The notes beneath the pieces are model-generated. The model was not told the origin of the DNA and did not search any database. It saw only the letters and a list, made by a program, of their open reading frames with translations. Both the position numbers and the translations under genes were made by a program. From Roseovarius aestuarii (GTDB lineage: Bacteria; Pseudomonadota; Alphaproteobacteria; Rhodobacterales; Rhodobacteraceae), in contig JAPWHL010000003.1 in the NCBI GenBank assembly GCA_027214255.1, positions 235,295-299,294 of the forward strand: 64,000 nucleotides of DNA, in the 5' to 3' direction. Shown here piece after piece: positions 8,159 through 16,807 of this stretch. Position 1 is the stretch's first letter, and every line of letters starts with the position of its first letter.

Positions 8159-9019
8159 TTAGATCGCGGTTTTCAGGCTTTCTTCCAGATAGATTTCGCG
8201 CAGGCGTTGGACGATTGGCCCCGGGACTCCGTTGTTCAGGCTGACGCCATCGATTTCGACGACGGGCATGACAAAGGCACTGGCCGAGGTGAAAAACGCC
8301 TCATCCGCACCCTGCGCCTCTTCGATCGTAAAGGCCCGCTCTTCGATCTCCATCTGTGCCTCTTGGGCACAGCGCAAAACGGCGGCGCGGGTGATACCGT
8401 GTAGGATGTCGTTGGACAGCGCGCGGGTGATAATGCGTCCGTTCTTGATGATATAGGCGTTGTTGCTGGTGCCTTCGGTCACTTTGCCGTCTTCGACCAA
8501 CCACGCATCGTCGCATCCGGCTTTTTTCGCCATCATCTTTCCCATTGATGGGTACAACAATTGCACAGTTTTGATGTCGCGCCGGCCCCAGCGGATATCC
8601 TCGATCGAGATCACCTTCACACCGACTTTGGAGGCCGGCGCGTTGGCCATGCCGGGCTTGGATTGCGTAAACAATACCAACGTTGGCGCGGTTGTCTTGG
8701 GGTCAGGAAAGGCAAAATCACGGTCCCCGTCACTGCCGCGCGTCACCTGCAGATAGACGAGCCCGTCATGGATATCGTTCATGCGCACCAGGTCCCGGTG
8801 GATGTCCAGCAGGTCATCGAACGCGGCGGGTTTGACCATGTCCAATTCGTCCAAGGACCGTTCCAAGCGCTTCAAATGGCCGGGGAAGTCAATCAGCTTC
8901 CCTCCTAGAACACTTGTCACTTCATAGACCCCGTCGGCCATCAGAAAGCCCCGGTCAAAGATCGAAATTTTCGCCTCGGTCTCGGGCAGGTAGTCGCCGT
9001 TCACATAAACAGTCCGCAT
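8159..9019 (-). CDS. dat: D-amino acid aminotransferase (class IV PLP enzyme)
   Basis: Transfers amino groups between D-amino acids and 2-oxo acids, typically D-alanine with 2-oxoglutarate giving D-glutamate. The 286-residue protein has the class IV fold landmarks FDRGFLMADGVYEV, the probable PLP lysine in RRDIKTVQLL (Lys150), WLVEDGKVTEGTSNNAYII and ALSNDILHGITR. The start MRTVYVNGDYLPE at 9019 is 4 nt after the dgcA stop; an upstream in-frame extension is rejected. Together with dgcN and dgcA it suggests funnelling D-alanine and other D-amino acids into D-glutamate breakdown. A branched-chain aminotransferase is a less likely alternative. Confidence 0.85.
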   Translation of the reverse strand: MRTVYVNGDYLPETEAKISIFDRGFLMADGVYEVTSVLGGKLIDFPGHLKRLERSLDELDMVKPAAFDDLLDIHRDLVRMNDIHDGLVYLQVTRGSDGDRDFAFPDPKTTAPTLVLFTQSKPGMANAPASKVGVKVISIEDIRWGRRDIKTVQLLYPSMGKMMAKKAGCDDAWLVEDGKVTEGTSNNAYIIKNGRIITRALSNDILHGITRAAVLRCAQEAQMEIEERAFTIEEAQGADEAFFTSASAFVMPVVEIDGVSLNNGVPGPIVQRLREIYLEESLKTAI

Positions 9020-9023
9020 GGTC

Positions 9024-9998
9024 TTATCCCCACAAAGCAGGCGTCGGGGGATGGACCCCCTCGCTATCAAAATTCAAAGGTGCCGCGCGATCCTCGGCCA
9101 ACAACAATGGCCCGTCCAGATCAGTTACCGCCACACCCTGCGCCACCAATGTCGCAGGCGCCATCGCCAGCGAACTGCCCACCATGCAGCCCACCATCAC
9201 GCCGTAACCCTCGGCCAGCGCCGCCGACTTAAGGGCCAAGGCTTCGGTCAATCCGCCAGTCTTGTCCAGCTTGATATTGACCACGTCATACTTACCTTTC
9301 AATCCCGCCAGACTGGCGCGATCATGGCAGGATTCGTCGGCACAGACGGGCACAGGCCGTGCCATGCCGATCAGCGCGTCATCGTCACCCGCCGGCAGAG
9401 GTTGCTCTACCAACGTCACTCCCAGCCGCACCAGATGCGGGGCCAGATCGGCGTAAACGTCGGCGGACCAACCTTCATTGGCATCCACGATAATCGTGGA
9501 TTTCGGTGCGCCAGCGCGCACAGCCTCCAGTCGGGGCATATCGTCGGGTGTGCCCAGTTTGATTTTCAACAGTGGACGGAATGCGTGTTTGGCCGCTTGT
9601 GCTTGCATGGCCTCGGGCGTGTCCAGAGATAGGGTGTAGGCGGTGATCTCAGGGCCCGGCGCTGGCAGGTCCAGAAGATCCCACACCCGTTTGCCCGCCG
9701 CTTTGGCGCGCCAATCCCACAGGGCGCAATCAATCGCATTCCGCGCTGCTCCGGCAGGCAGATGCGCAGCCAGATCGATCTCGCCCCCGGCCGCGAACAG
9801 CGGGGCCAACGCCATGATTTGGTCCGTTACACTGTCCAACGTTTCACCATAACGCGCATAGGGCACGCATTCGCCCCGTCCCACGGCACCGCCGCCCGAC
9901 ACCGTCACAGTCAGCACCTGCGCTTCGGAACGTGACCCACGGCTGATTGTGAACACCTGCGCCAGCGGGAAAATGTCCCGCGTCACGGAAATCTGCAT
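9024..9998 (-). CDS. dgcA: Dipeptide epimerase-like enolase-superfamily enzyme, probable N-acetyl-D-glutamate racemase
   Basis: A 324-residue enolase-superfamily protein with the L-Ala-D/L-Glu epimerase pattern: KIKLG (catalytic Lys of the KxK motif), metal ligands in VDANEG, VEQPLP and CADES, and the second catalytic Lys in NIKLDKTGG. In marine bacteria a homologous DgcA racemises N-acetyl-D-glutamate made by DgcN. The dgcN-type gene lies immediately upstream here, so that role is preferred over muropeptide epimerisation. The chosen start MQISVTRDIFPLAQVF begins at 9998; a GTG four codons upstream is possible. The gap to dgcN contains a recurrent intergenic motif. Confidence 0.85.
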   Translation of the reverse strand: MQISVTRDIFPLAQVFTISRGSRSEAQVLTVTVSGGGAVGRGECVPYARYGETLDSVTDQIMALAPLFAAGGEIDLAAHLPAGAARNAIDCALWDWRAKAAGKRVWDLLDLPAPGPEITAYTLSLDTPEAMQAQAAKHAFRPLLKIKLGTPDDMPRLEAVRAGAPKSTIIVDANEGWSADVYADLAPHLVRLGVTLVEQPLPAGDDDALIGMARPVPVCADESCHDRASLAGLKGKYDVVNIKLDKTGGLTEALALKSAALAEGYGVMVGCMVGSSLAMAPATLVAQGVAVTDLDGPLLLAEDRAAPLNFDSEGVHPPTPALWG

Positions 9999-10020
9999 CG
10001 GATTGGACACGCCGTTACCC

Positions 10021-10042
10021 CTTTCATCTTTCTTTAAATACC
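10021..10042 (-). repeat. Copy of the GGTATTT...AAAGATGAAAG intergenic tail motif
   Basis: The reverse complement of these 22 nt starts GGTATTT and ends GAAAGATGAAAG. It matches 19 of 22 positions of a copy at 16071-16092. It sits inside the dgcN-dgcA gap, which is unusual for a motif that otherwise looks like a 3'-end tail. Confidence 0.55.
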
Positions 10043-10078
10043 TGAACACGCGTTGTGCCACAGGTGCAGAGGGTCGTG

Positions 10079-11080
10079 TCAGAGTGCCGCCAAGGCATCC
10101 ACCAACACACCCGAGCCGAACCGATAGGGGTCGGTCGCAGGCAGGTTCATGCGCGCAGATACATCCGTCAGATACGCTTTCGCCTCATCTTCGGACATAT
10201 GTTGCGTGTTCACCGCCACGCCGACAACCTGACAGGCCGGGTTGGCGACCTGCGCCAAAGGCAGAGCGGTGTCGCGTAACTGTTCCAGTGAGGGCAGGGA
10301 ATAGCCGGGCAGGCCACGCATGTGGGTCCGGGTTGGTTCGTGGCACAGGATCAGCGCATCGGGCTGACCGCCATGAATCAACGCCATGGTTACACCGGAA
10401 TAGCTGACGTGAAACAGGCTGCCCTGGCCTTCAATCATGTCCCAGTGGTCATCGTCATTGTCGGGGGTCAGGTATTCGACCGATCCGGCCATGAAATCGG
10501 CGATCACGGCGTCCAGCGGTACACCATGCCCTGTGATCAGGATTCCGGTTTGGCCGGTGGCGCGGAACGTTGCCTTCATGCCGCGCTCGGTCATGTCGCG
10601 CTCCATGGCCATGGCGGTGTACATCTTGCCGACCGAACAATCGGTGCCGACCGCCAAACACCGCTTTCCTGTGCGTTTGACACCGTTGGCGATGGGATAG
10701 CCCACTGTCGGCACGCGCACATCATGCAGGGTACCACCGTGGGTTTGCGCCGCAGCGATCAGATCGCCCTCGTCGCGCAGAAGGTTGTGAAGGCCGGAGG
10801 CCAGATCATAACCCATTTCCAGTGCCTTGATCAGAACCTCTTTCCAAGCGGCGGAAATCACGCCACCGCGGTTGGCTACGCCAATAACCAGCGTTTTGGC
10901 TCCGGCGTCGCGCGCTTCTTGCAGGGTCATTTCTGTCAGGCCCAGATCTGCACCACAGCCGGGCAGGCGAATTTGGCCTACGGCATTTTCGGGGCGCCAA
11001 TCGCGGATGCCGATGGCTACCTTGGCAGCCAACATATCGGGCGCGTCGCCCAAGAAGAGAAGATATGGCGTTTCAATCAT
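10079..11080 (-). CDS. dgcN: DUF1611 family protein, probable D-glutamate N-acetyltransferase
   Basis: A 333-residue DUF1611 protein. Its C-terminal domain has a P-loop-like nucleotide/CoA binding feature (VGTDCSVGKMYTAMAMER) and conserved ATGQTGILITGHG and HVSYSGVTMALIHGG segments. DgcN enzymes of this family acetylate D-glutamate with acetyl-CoA, after which DgcA racemises the product. The adjacent epimerase gene strongly supports that assignment. The start MIETPYLLFLGDAPD at 11080 is chosen over an in-frame upstream ATG because it matches the family N-terminus. A promoter for dgcN-dgcA-dat must lie in 11081-11288. Confidence 0.85.
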   Translation of the reverse strand: MIETPYLLFLGDAPDMLAAKVAIGIRDWRPENAVGQIRLPGCGADLGLTEMTLQEARDAGAKTLVIGVANRGGVISAAWKEVLIKALEMGYDLASGLHNLLRDEGDLIAAAQTHGGTLHDVRVPTVGYPIANGVKRTGKRCLAVGTDCSVGKMYTAMAMERDMTERGMKATFRATGQTGILITGHGVPLDAVIADFMAGSVEYLTPDNDDDHWDMIEGQGSLFHVSYSGVTMALIHGGQPDALILCHEPTRTHMRGLPGYSLPSLEQLRDTALPLAQVANPACQVVGVAVNTQHMSEDEAKAYLTDVSARMNLPATDPYRFGSGVLVDALAAL

Positions 11081-11288
11081 GGTGCAGTCCCCAAATGCAG
11101 TGGTGCGCGTGTCGCTCATGTGGTCATTGCGGCACTTTGGTGGGAAATTCCAGAGATTTCATATCGAAATCGTCAGTTAATCGATGGATTGCGCAAGATT
11201 ACGTCGCAAATGTCTATTTGTTTCGCGGATTATGTCGTCATGTTTCAGTGACTTGATCCTGGGCTCGCCGCGAAGAATGCGTTGATTC

Positions 11289-12539
11289 TTAACCGTCGGT
11301 CTTGTCGTCCGACGTGCTGTCCTCGGCCACCAGTTCGGCCTGTATCATGCCAGGTTGGCTAAAGCCGATCACCCCGGTTGCTACGGCTGTTCCCGTCTCG
11401 ATCGGTGCGGCGGATTGCAAGCGGCGCGTGATCGCAACAATGGCAACGGTCAGGCCCGTGACGACCATTAACAGTTGCAGCCCCGCTCCTCCCGCCAGCA
11501 GGATCACGTTTGGCCCAATCAACATCCCAAACAATTGCCCCAATTGCATCAGAAATGCCATCGTACCGCTGGCTGGCACAATTTGGGCGGTGCTGAGTTG
11601 ATCGTTCGCATGGGCCGCCAGGATGGAATAGACGGGCAGGGAACTGCCTGCGATCACGGCAAAACCCAAAACGATACGGGTCGCAGAGGGATCAAACACC
11701 AGCCAAAGCGCAACCAGCGCGGTGGTGACACCCAAACCGATCACCACATGCCGCCGGTCCGTGTTGTCTGAAATCCATCCAACGGGGTATTGCACCACTG
11801 CAGCGACCAGCATGGCAATCACCAACGTGCCCGAGGCCTGTGCCTCGCCAAATCCGAGCGACAGGGCCAGCAAGGGCAGCGAGATAAACCAAGCAGAAAC
11901 GCCGATACTGGTGACGACAATGCCGATCACAGCCATGGGCGACACGCGATATAGCCGCGCGACAGACATTCGGTCCGACGCCACGAAGTCTGGTGCGCGG
12001 TTGCCCGACAGCAGCAATGGAACGATGGCCATGGAAATCAGGATGGAAGCAACGCCAAACAACATATTGCCGGACGGATCGGGCAGGCCAACCATCGCCG
12101 TTCCCAAGGCGGGTCCTATCAATTGGATAACGAAATAGACTGACAGGATTTGGGCGCGCAGTTTGTTCTCGGCCTTGGCGTTCAGCCAGGCTTCGGTCAC
12201 GACATATAGACCGGGAAAACAGACGCCGGCCAAAAAACGCATCGCGCTCCAACTGAATGGATCCGAGGTCAGAAGGTGCAGGATGGCAGACACCGACACG
12301 ACCGACGCCAGCGCTGAAAAAACGCGAATATGACCGACTTTTTCGATCAACCGGGGCGCGGCAATTGTGCCCAGCAACGCTCCTAGCGGGTAACACGCCT
12401 GCATCACCGAAATTGTCAGCGGCGAAAAGCCCAAGGTGCTGCCACGGATCGTCAAAAGAGTGACGAGCAGGCCATTGGCGAGCATCAACATGAGCATGCC
12501 TAGAAACAGCGCCCAGTTATCAAAGAGTGCACGTCGCAT
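11289..12539 (-). CDS. MFS transporter, YcaD/UMF-like
   Basis: A 416-residue protein with about 12 hydrophobic segments, in two six-helix halves split near residue 190-205. The start (MRRALFDNWALFLGMLMLMLANGL), GFSPLTISVMQACYPLGALLG and VGHIRVFSALA are typical of a drug/metabolite MFS subgroup often called YcaD-like. The hydrophilic 40-residue tail is acidic (EDSTSDDKTDG). The substrate is unknown. It lies upstream of dgcN on the same strand with a 208-nt gap, so a shared transcript is uncertain. It is divergent from mcl1. Confidence 0.85.
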   Translation of the reverse strand: MRRALFDNWALFLGMLMLMLANGLLVTLLTIRGSTLGFSPLTISVMQACYPLGALLGTIAAPRLIEKVGHIRVFSALASVVSVSAILHLLTSDPFSWSAMRFLAGVCFPGLYVVTEAWLNAKAENKLRAQILSVYFVIQLIGPALGTAMVGLPDPSGNMLFGVASILISMAIVPLLLSGNRAPDFVASDRMSVARLYRVSPMAVIGIVVTSIGVSAWFISLPLLALSLGFGEAQASGTLVIAMLVAAVVQYPVGWISDNTDRRHVVIGLGVTTALVALWLVFDPSATRIVLGFAVIAGSSLPVYSILAAHANDQLSTAQIVPASGTMAFLMQLGQLFGMLIGPNVILLAGGAGLQLLMVVTGLTVAIVAITRRLQSAAPIETGTAVATGVIGFSQPGMIQAELVAEDSTSDDKTDG

Positions 12540-12706
12540 ATGTCCGCGTTAACACGATGCGGGATGCCGGAGGGTGCCGAATTACGACGCGGATGTCGCA
12601 GGGAGGATATGCTGCGCGTGCAAAATCGCCTTGCTACCCCGGGCGCAATTTAATAGCTGGATAAGCAGTATCAACGCAATTTCCTTACGCATGAGAGGAT
12701 CTCGTC

Positions 12707-13666
12707 ATGAGCTTTCGTTTGCAGCCATCCGCGCCCGCCCGTCCTAACCGTTGCCAGCTGTTTGGTCCCGGGTCGAACGCAAAGCTGTTCGAGAAAATGG
12801 CCGCCAGTGCGGCGGATGTGATCAATATTGACCTAGAGGATTCTGTTGCGCCGACCGACAAGGATCTGGCGCGCAAACAGACGATCGATGCGATCAACTC
12901 GGTCGATTGGGGCAATAAATACCTTAGCGTCCGGATTAACGGGCTGGATACCGGGTGGTGGTATCGTGACGTCGTGGATCTGTTGGAGCAGGCGGGGGAT
13001 CGGCTGGACCAGATCATGATCCCCAAGGTGGGCTGCGCGGGCGACATCTATGCGGTTGACGCATTGGTTACAGCCATCGAGCGGGCCAAGGGACGGACCA
13101 AGCCGATCAGCTTTGAGGTTATCATCGAAAGTGCTGCCGGTATTGCCCATGTCGAGGAAATCGCCGCTGCCAGTCCGCGCTTACAGGCGATGAGCCTGGG
13201 CGCGGCTGATTTTGCTGCCTCTATGGGAATGGCGACAACCGGCATCGGGGGCACGCAGGAAAACTATTACATGCTGCACGAAGGAACCAAGCATTGGTCC
13301 GACCCGTGGCATTGGGCGCAGACGGCGATTGTTGCGGCCTGTCGTACCCACGGATTGTTGCCGGTTGATGGCCCGTTTGGTGACTTTTCAGACGATGAGG
13401 GTTTCCGCGCGCAGGCGCTGCGCTCGGCTACGCTGGGTATGGTGGGCAAATGGGCGATTCACCCAAAACAGATCGCATTGGCCAACGAAGTGTTCACACC
13501 CAGTGAAGCGGCGGTTGCCGAGGCGCGCGAAATTCTGGCGGCGATGGAAGCGGCCAAGGCCAATGGCGAGGGTGCGACCGTTTACAAGGGGCGCCTGGTG
13601 GATATCGCCAGCATCAAGCAGGCAGAGGTTATCGTGAAGCAATCTGAGATGATCGCAGGTAACTGA
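12707..13666 (+). CDS. mcl1: L-malyl-CoA/beta-methylmalyl-CoA lyase
   Basis: Cleaves beta-methylmalyl-CoA to glyoxylate and propionyl-CoA and condenses/cleaves L-malyl-CoA. It is a key enzyme of the ethylmalonyl-CoA pathway for acetyl-CoA assimilation. The 319-residue sequence is very close to Rhodobacter Mcl1 as I remember it, including the start MSFRLQPSAPARPNRCQLFGPG, INIDLEDSVAP, the CoA/metal motif IESAAGIAHVEEIAA, LGAADFAASMGM and GKWAIHPKQIALANEVF. The ATG follows GAGAGGATCTCGTC, a good ribosome site. A palindromic 3' element lies at 13726-13802. Its presence implies the ethylmalonyl-CoA route in this organism (inference). Confidence 0.95.
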   Translation: MSFRLQPSAPARPNRCQLFGPGSNAKLFEKMAASAADVINIDLEDSVAPTDKDLARKQTIDAINSVDWGNKYLSVRINGLDTGWWYRDVVDLLEQAGDRLDQIMIPKVGCAGDIYAVDALVTAIERAKGRTKPISFEVIIESAAGIAHVEEIAAASPRLQAMSLGAADFAASMGMATTGIGGTQENYYMLHEGTKHWSDPWHWAQTAIVAACRTHGLLPVDGPFGDFSDDEGFRAQALRSATLGMVGKWAIHPKQIALANEVFTPSEAAVAEAREILAAMEAAKANGEGATVYKGRLVDIASIKQAEVIVKQSEMIAGN

Positions 13667-13725
13667 AGCGGGACGCAATTGTGCGCCTGACGGCGCGCAG
13701 GTTTTCATATGCGTTCACGCAGATC

Positions 13726-13802
13726 GGGGGCTTTGCCCCCGAGCGTTGAAACCCCTCTGGGGTTTCAACGCTTCCCCCAGGATATTTTTGGCCAGAAGAG
13801 GC
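13726..13802 (+). repeat. Recurrent 3'-end module: GGGGG/CCCCC stem, 14-bp hairpin, GGATATTTTT tail
   Basis: Downstream of mcl1, GGGGGCTTTGCCCCC (13726-13740) is followed by a perfect 14-bp inverted repeat AGCGTTGAAACCCC (13742-13755) / complement (13759-13772) with a TCT loop. Then comes a tail at 13780-13802 beginning GGATATTTTTGGCCAGAAG. The tail matches 21 of 23 positions of the copy at 3896-3918. It probably serves as the mcl1 transcript end (terminator or processing site). Confidence 0.7.
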
Positions 13803-13869
13803 AGGCGGACCGGTTGTGCGCGCGTGGGCCGCACCTCATATAGCGGGGAACACATGAGGAATGGGCGAT

Positions 13870-14676
13870 ATGGCAGGTATACGGCAGCGGGTTGATGCAT
13901 TTTTGGACCGGCCGCAGGTGGGTCATCTGATCATCGGTGTGATCGTGTTCAACGCGATCATTCTGGGATTAGAGACCTCTGCGGCAATGATGCAGTCTTT
14001 TGGCACGTTGATTGCGGCGCTGGATATGGCCTGTCTAATGTTTTTCGTTGTCGAGATTCTGGCCAAGCTGTTTGCGCGGGGAGGCCGGTTCTTTCGCAGC
14101 GGATGGAGTGTTTTTGACCTGATTATCGTGATCATATCGCTGGTGCCTGCGGGGCAGGGCCTATCGGCATTGCGCGCCCTGCGTATTTTGCGTGTGTTGC
14201 GAGTCATTTCGGTGGCGCCGAGTTTGCGCCGGGTGGTCGAGGGGTTCGTGACGGCCCTGCCGGGCATGGGTTCGGTCTTTTTGCTGATGGCGATCATTTT
14301 CTACATTGGTGCGGTAATCGCGACCAAGATGTTTGGTGCGGCGTTTCCCGAATGGTTCGGTACATTGGGACGGTCTGGCTATACGTTGTTTCAGATCATG
14401 ACGTTGGAATCATGGTCGATGGGGATTGTGCGCCCGGTGATGGAGGTCAACGCATGGGCCTGGGCGTTTTTCCTGCCTTTCATCATGATCACCACATTTG
14501 CTGTTGTTAACCTGTTGGTCGGTCTAATTGTGAATTCGATGCAGGATGCGCACCATTCGGAAGATGCGGCCAATACGGATGCTTATCGTGATGAAATGTT
14601 GGCGCGGATGCGGGTGATGGAGGCCCGGCTGGAGCAGCTGTGTGAACGAAGCGACGTCAATCCAAAGCGTGAATGA
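13870..14676 (+). CDS. Voltage-gated sodium channel, NaChBac/NavAb type
   Basis: A 268-residue, six-segment ion channel subunit forming a homotetramer in the inner membrane. S1-S3 occupy about residues 18-95. S4 carries the voltage-sensing series at R102, R105, R108 and R111 (LRALRILRVLRV). The pore follows S5, and its filter TLESWS (178-183) is the sodium-selective signature of bacterial Nav channels. After S6 (about 197-224) a short coiled-coil tail (DEMLARMRVMEARLEQL) fits the known tetramerisation bundle. The ATG at 13870 is chosen because GAGG lies at suitable distance; an ATG at 13861 is too close to it. Such channels support motility or pH/salt responses in related bacteria. Confidence 0.92.
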   Translation: MAGIRQRVDAFLDRPQVGHLIIGVIVFNAIILGLETSAAMMQSFGTLIAALDMACLMFFVVEILAKLFARGGRFFRSGWSVFDLIIVIISLVPAGQGLSALRALRILRVLRVISVAPSLRRVVEGFVTALPGMGSVFLLMAIIFYIGAVIATKMFGAAFPEWFGTLGRSGYTLFQIMTLESWSMGIVRPVMEVNAWAWAFFLPFIMITTFAVVNLLVGLIVNSMQDAHHSEDAANTDAYRDEMLARMRVMEARLEQLCERSDVNPKRE

Positions 14677-14750
14677 TAAGGTCCATCAAGCAATGTCGTT
14701 TGACCCCGGGGGTGAGCGGCGTAGGATAAGCGCTTAACCTCGGAGCACTC

Positions 14751-15983
14751 ATGCAAAAATCAGTATCATTGATGAACCCCGTGTTGATCGTGGGTTGTGC
14801 TATCGTTCTTGTTTCCTTTGCGATCAGGGCCTCGTTTGGGGTGTTCCAGATTCCGATTGCGGATGAGTTTGGATGGCTGCGGGCAGACTTCAGTCTGGCA
14901 ATTGCAATTCAGAATTTAGCGTGGGGGATCGGGCAGCCGATTTTTGGAGCGCTGGGTGAAAAAATCGGCGACCGCAAGGCGATCGTTATCGGGGCTTTGG
15001 TCTATGCTGCGGGGTTGGTGGCCTCATCCTTTGCGGTGACGCCGCAAGCGCATCAGCTCTACGAGATACTGGTAGGTTTTGGTATTTCCGGCACCGGGTT
15101 TGGCCTGATCCTTGCCGTGGTGGCGCGGGCGAGCACGGATGAGAACCGTTCGATGAGCATTGCCATAGCGACGGCGGCGGGATCGGGTGGGCAGATTTTT
15201 GGCCCGCCGGTGGCCGAGGCGCTATTGACTGTCATGCCGTGGCAGTCGGTGTTCATGATTTTCGCAGCCTTGATCCTTGGGGTGCTTTTGTTGTTGCCTT
15301 TGATGCGTGCCCCGCCTGTTGAAGGGCGTGTTGAAATGTCTGAAAGCATGGGCGATATCCTGCGAAAGGCGTTGCGTGATCCAAGTTTCACACTGATTTT
15401 TCTGGGTTTTTTCAGCTGTGGTTATCAACTGGGCTTCATTACAGCGCATTTTCCCGCCTTTGTGACCGAGATGTGCGGACCGATTGCGCCGGGCAGTTTG
15501 CTGCATGGAATTGGGATTACCAGCACCTCTGCGCTAGGGGCTGTGGCGATTTCGGTGATTGGGTTGGCAAATGTCGCCGGGACGCTGTTGGCGGGGTATC
15601 TGGGAAAACGATACTCGAAGAAATACTTGCTGGCCTGGGTCTATTTGGGGCGAACTGTGGTGGCGGCGGTGTTTATCGCGATGCCTATCACGCCGCTTTC
15701 CGTGCTGGTGTTTTCCGCCGCGATGGGATCGTTGTGGCTGGCGACAGTGCCGTTGACCTCGGGGTTGGTCGCGCATTTGTACGGGCTGCGCTATCTGGGC
15801 ACGCTTTATGGGATTGTGTTTTTCAGCCACCAGTTGGGCAGCTTTATGGGCGTCTGGCTGGGCGGACGGCTATATGACATCTACGGGGATTATACGCTGG
15901 TGTGGTGGCTTGGTGTGGGGGTTGGCGCGTTCAGTGCCATTGTTCACCTACCAGTCAAGGAACGCCGTTTGGTTGCGGCGTGA
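14751..15983 (+). CDS. MFS transporter, monocarboxylate/oxalate-formate antiporter-like
   Basis: A 410-residue, 12-helix major facilitator. The first helix region (IVGCAIVLVSFAIRASFGVFQIPIADEF) and the loop-2 motif GALGEKIGDRKAIVIG place it near the OFA/monocarboxylate-like subgroup. The central loop, about residues 190-210, is hydrophilic. C-terminal helices include LYGLRYLGTLYGIVFFSHQLGSFMGVWLGGRLYD, a conserved stretch in this subgroup. The substrate cannot be read from the sequence. It lies 74 nt after the channel gene on the same strand and is probably transcribed on its own or with the channel. Confidence 0.87.
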   Translation: MQKSVSLMNPVLIVGCAIVLVSFAIRASFGVFQIPIADEFGWLRADFSLAIAIQNLAWGIGQPIFGALGEKIGDRKAIVIGALVYAAGLVASSFAVTPQAHQLYEILVGFGISGTGFGLILAVVARASTDENRSMSIAIATAAGSGGQIFGPPVAEALLTVMPWQSVFMIFAALILGVLLLLPLMRAPPVEGRVEMSESMGDILRKALRDPSFTLIFLGFFSCGYQLGFITAHFPAFVTEMCGPIAPGSLLHGIGITSTSALGAVAISVIGLANVAGTLLAGYLGKRYSKKYLLAWVYLGRTVVAAVFIAMPITPLSVLVFSAAMGSLWLATVPLTSGLVAHLYGLRYLGTLYGIVFFSHQLGSFMGVWLGGRLYDIYGDYTLVWWLGVGVGAFSAIVHLPVKERRLVAA

Positions 15984-16070
15984 CATGATGCGCGATTGTG
16001 AGACGGGGCACGGGGCGTTTTGAAACGCTTGGCCCTACAGCTTGGACGTGGCAAGTCTCGAGAAGATTTA

Positions 16071-16092
16071 GGTATTTTGGGAAAGATGAAAG
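16071..16092 (+). repeat. Copy of the GGTATTT...AAAGATGAAAG tail motif
   Basis: Begins GGTATTTTGGG and ends AAAGATGAAAG, located in the 113-nt gap between convergent genes. It agrees at 19 of 22 positions with the inverted copy at 10021-10042. Probably part of a 3'-end module. Confidence 0.6.
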
Positions 16093-16096
16093 ATCA

Positions 16097-16807
16097 TCAG
16101 CCCCGTCCGATATAGGGCATCTTGGTGGCCATTACAGTGAGAAATTGCACGTTCGCATCGGCCGGCATCTGAGCCATATGCAGGACCGAGCGGGCGGCGT
16201 TTTGCACATCCATCGAGTGCATATCCGGTTGCGCGGTCTTGAGGGTTGCAACCAGCTCGGATTCGGCGTTGCCGATATCGATCTGACCGCAGGCAATGTC
16301 AAACGGGCGACCATCCAGAGACAGGCTGCGCGTCATGCCGGTGATTGCGTGTTTGCTGGTAGTATAGCAGATCGACCCGGGACGGGGGACATGTGCCGAG
16401 AGTGAGCCATTGTTGATGATGCGCCCGCCCATAGGCGATTGGTGGCGCATCTGGGCAAAGGCCAGCCGTGCAGCGATGAACATGCCGCGCAAGTTGACGT
16501 TGATGACTTCGTCGAACGCGTCCAACGTAATTTCGTCAACCGGAGCCGAGGGGCCAAATATACCCGCGTTGTTGAATAAAACGTCCAGTGGTGCATCCCT
16601 GCAGAAGCGATCGAAAGCGGCTTGCATCGCGACCGGGTCGGTGACGTCACAGGGCAGGGCAACGGCGTTTTCATAGCTGTCGGCCAGGGATTGCAACGGG
16701 GCTTCGCGACGCGCGACAAGGCCAACGCGCCACCCGTTCTCAAGGAATATTCGGGCCGTGGCATGGCCGATGCCTGAGCTGGCGCCGGTGATCAGGATCG
16801 AGGTCAT
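16097..16807 (-). CDS. SDR family oxidoreductase
   Basis: A 236-residue short-chain dehydrogenase/reductase of the classical type: NAD(P)-binding TGASSGIG (residues 7-14), NNAG, a catalytic Ser in NNGSLSAH and Tyr/Lys in YTTSKHA. A basic residue after the glycine motif (VARREA) suggests NADP. The substrate is unknown. Its ATG overlaps the TGA of the upstream helicase gene (ATGA), so the two are co-transcribed, although no functional link is obvious. Confidence 0.92.
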   Translation of the reverse strand: MTSILITGASSGIGHATARIFLENGWRVGLVARREAPLQSLADSYENAVALPCDVTDPVAMQAAFDRFCRDAPLDVLFNNAGIFGPSAPVDEITLDAFDEVINVNLRGMFIAARLAFAQMRHQSPMGGRIINNGSLSAHVPRPGSICYTTSKHAITGMTRSLSLDGRPFDIACGQIDIGNAESELVATLKTAQPDMHSMDVQNAARSVLHMAQMPADANVQFLTVMATKMPYIGRG

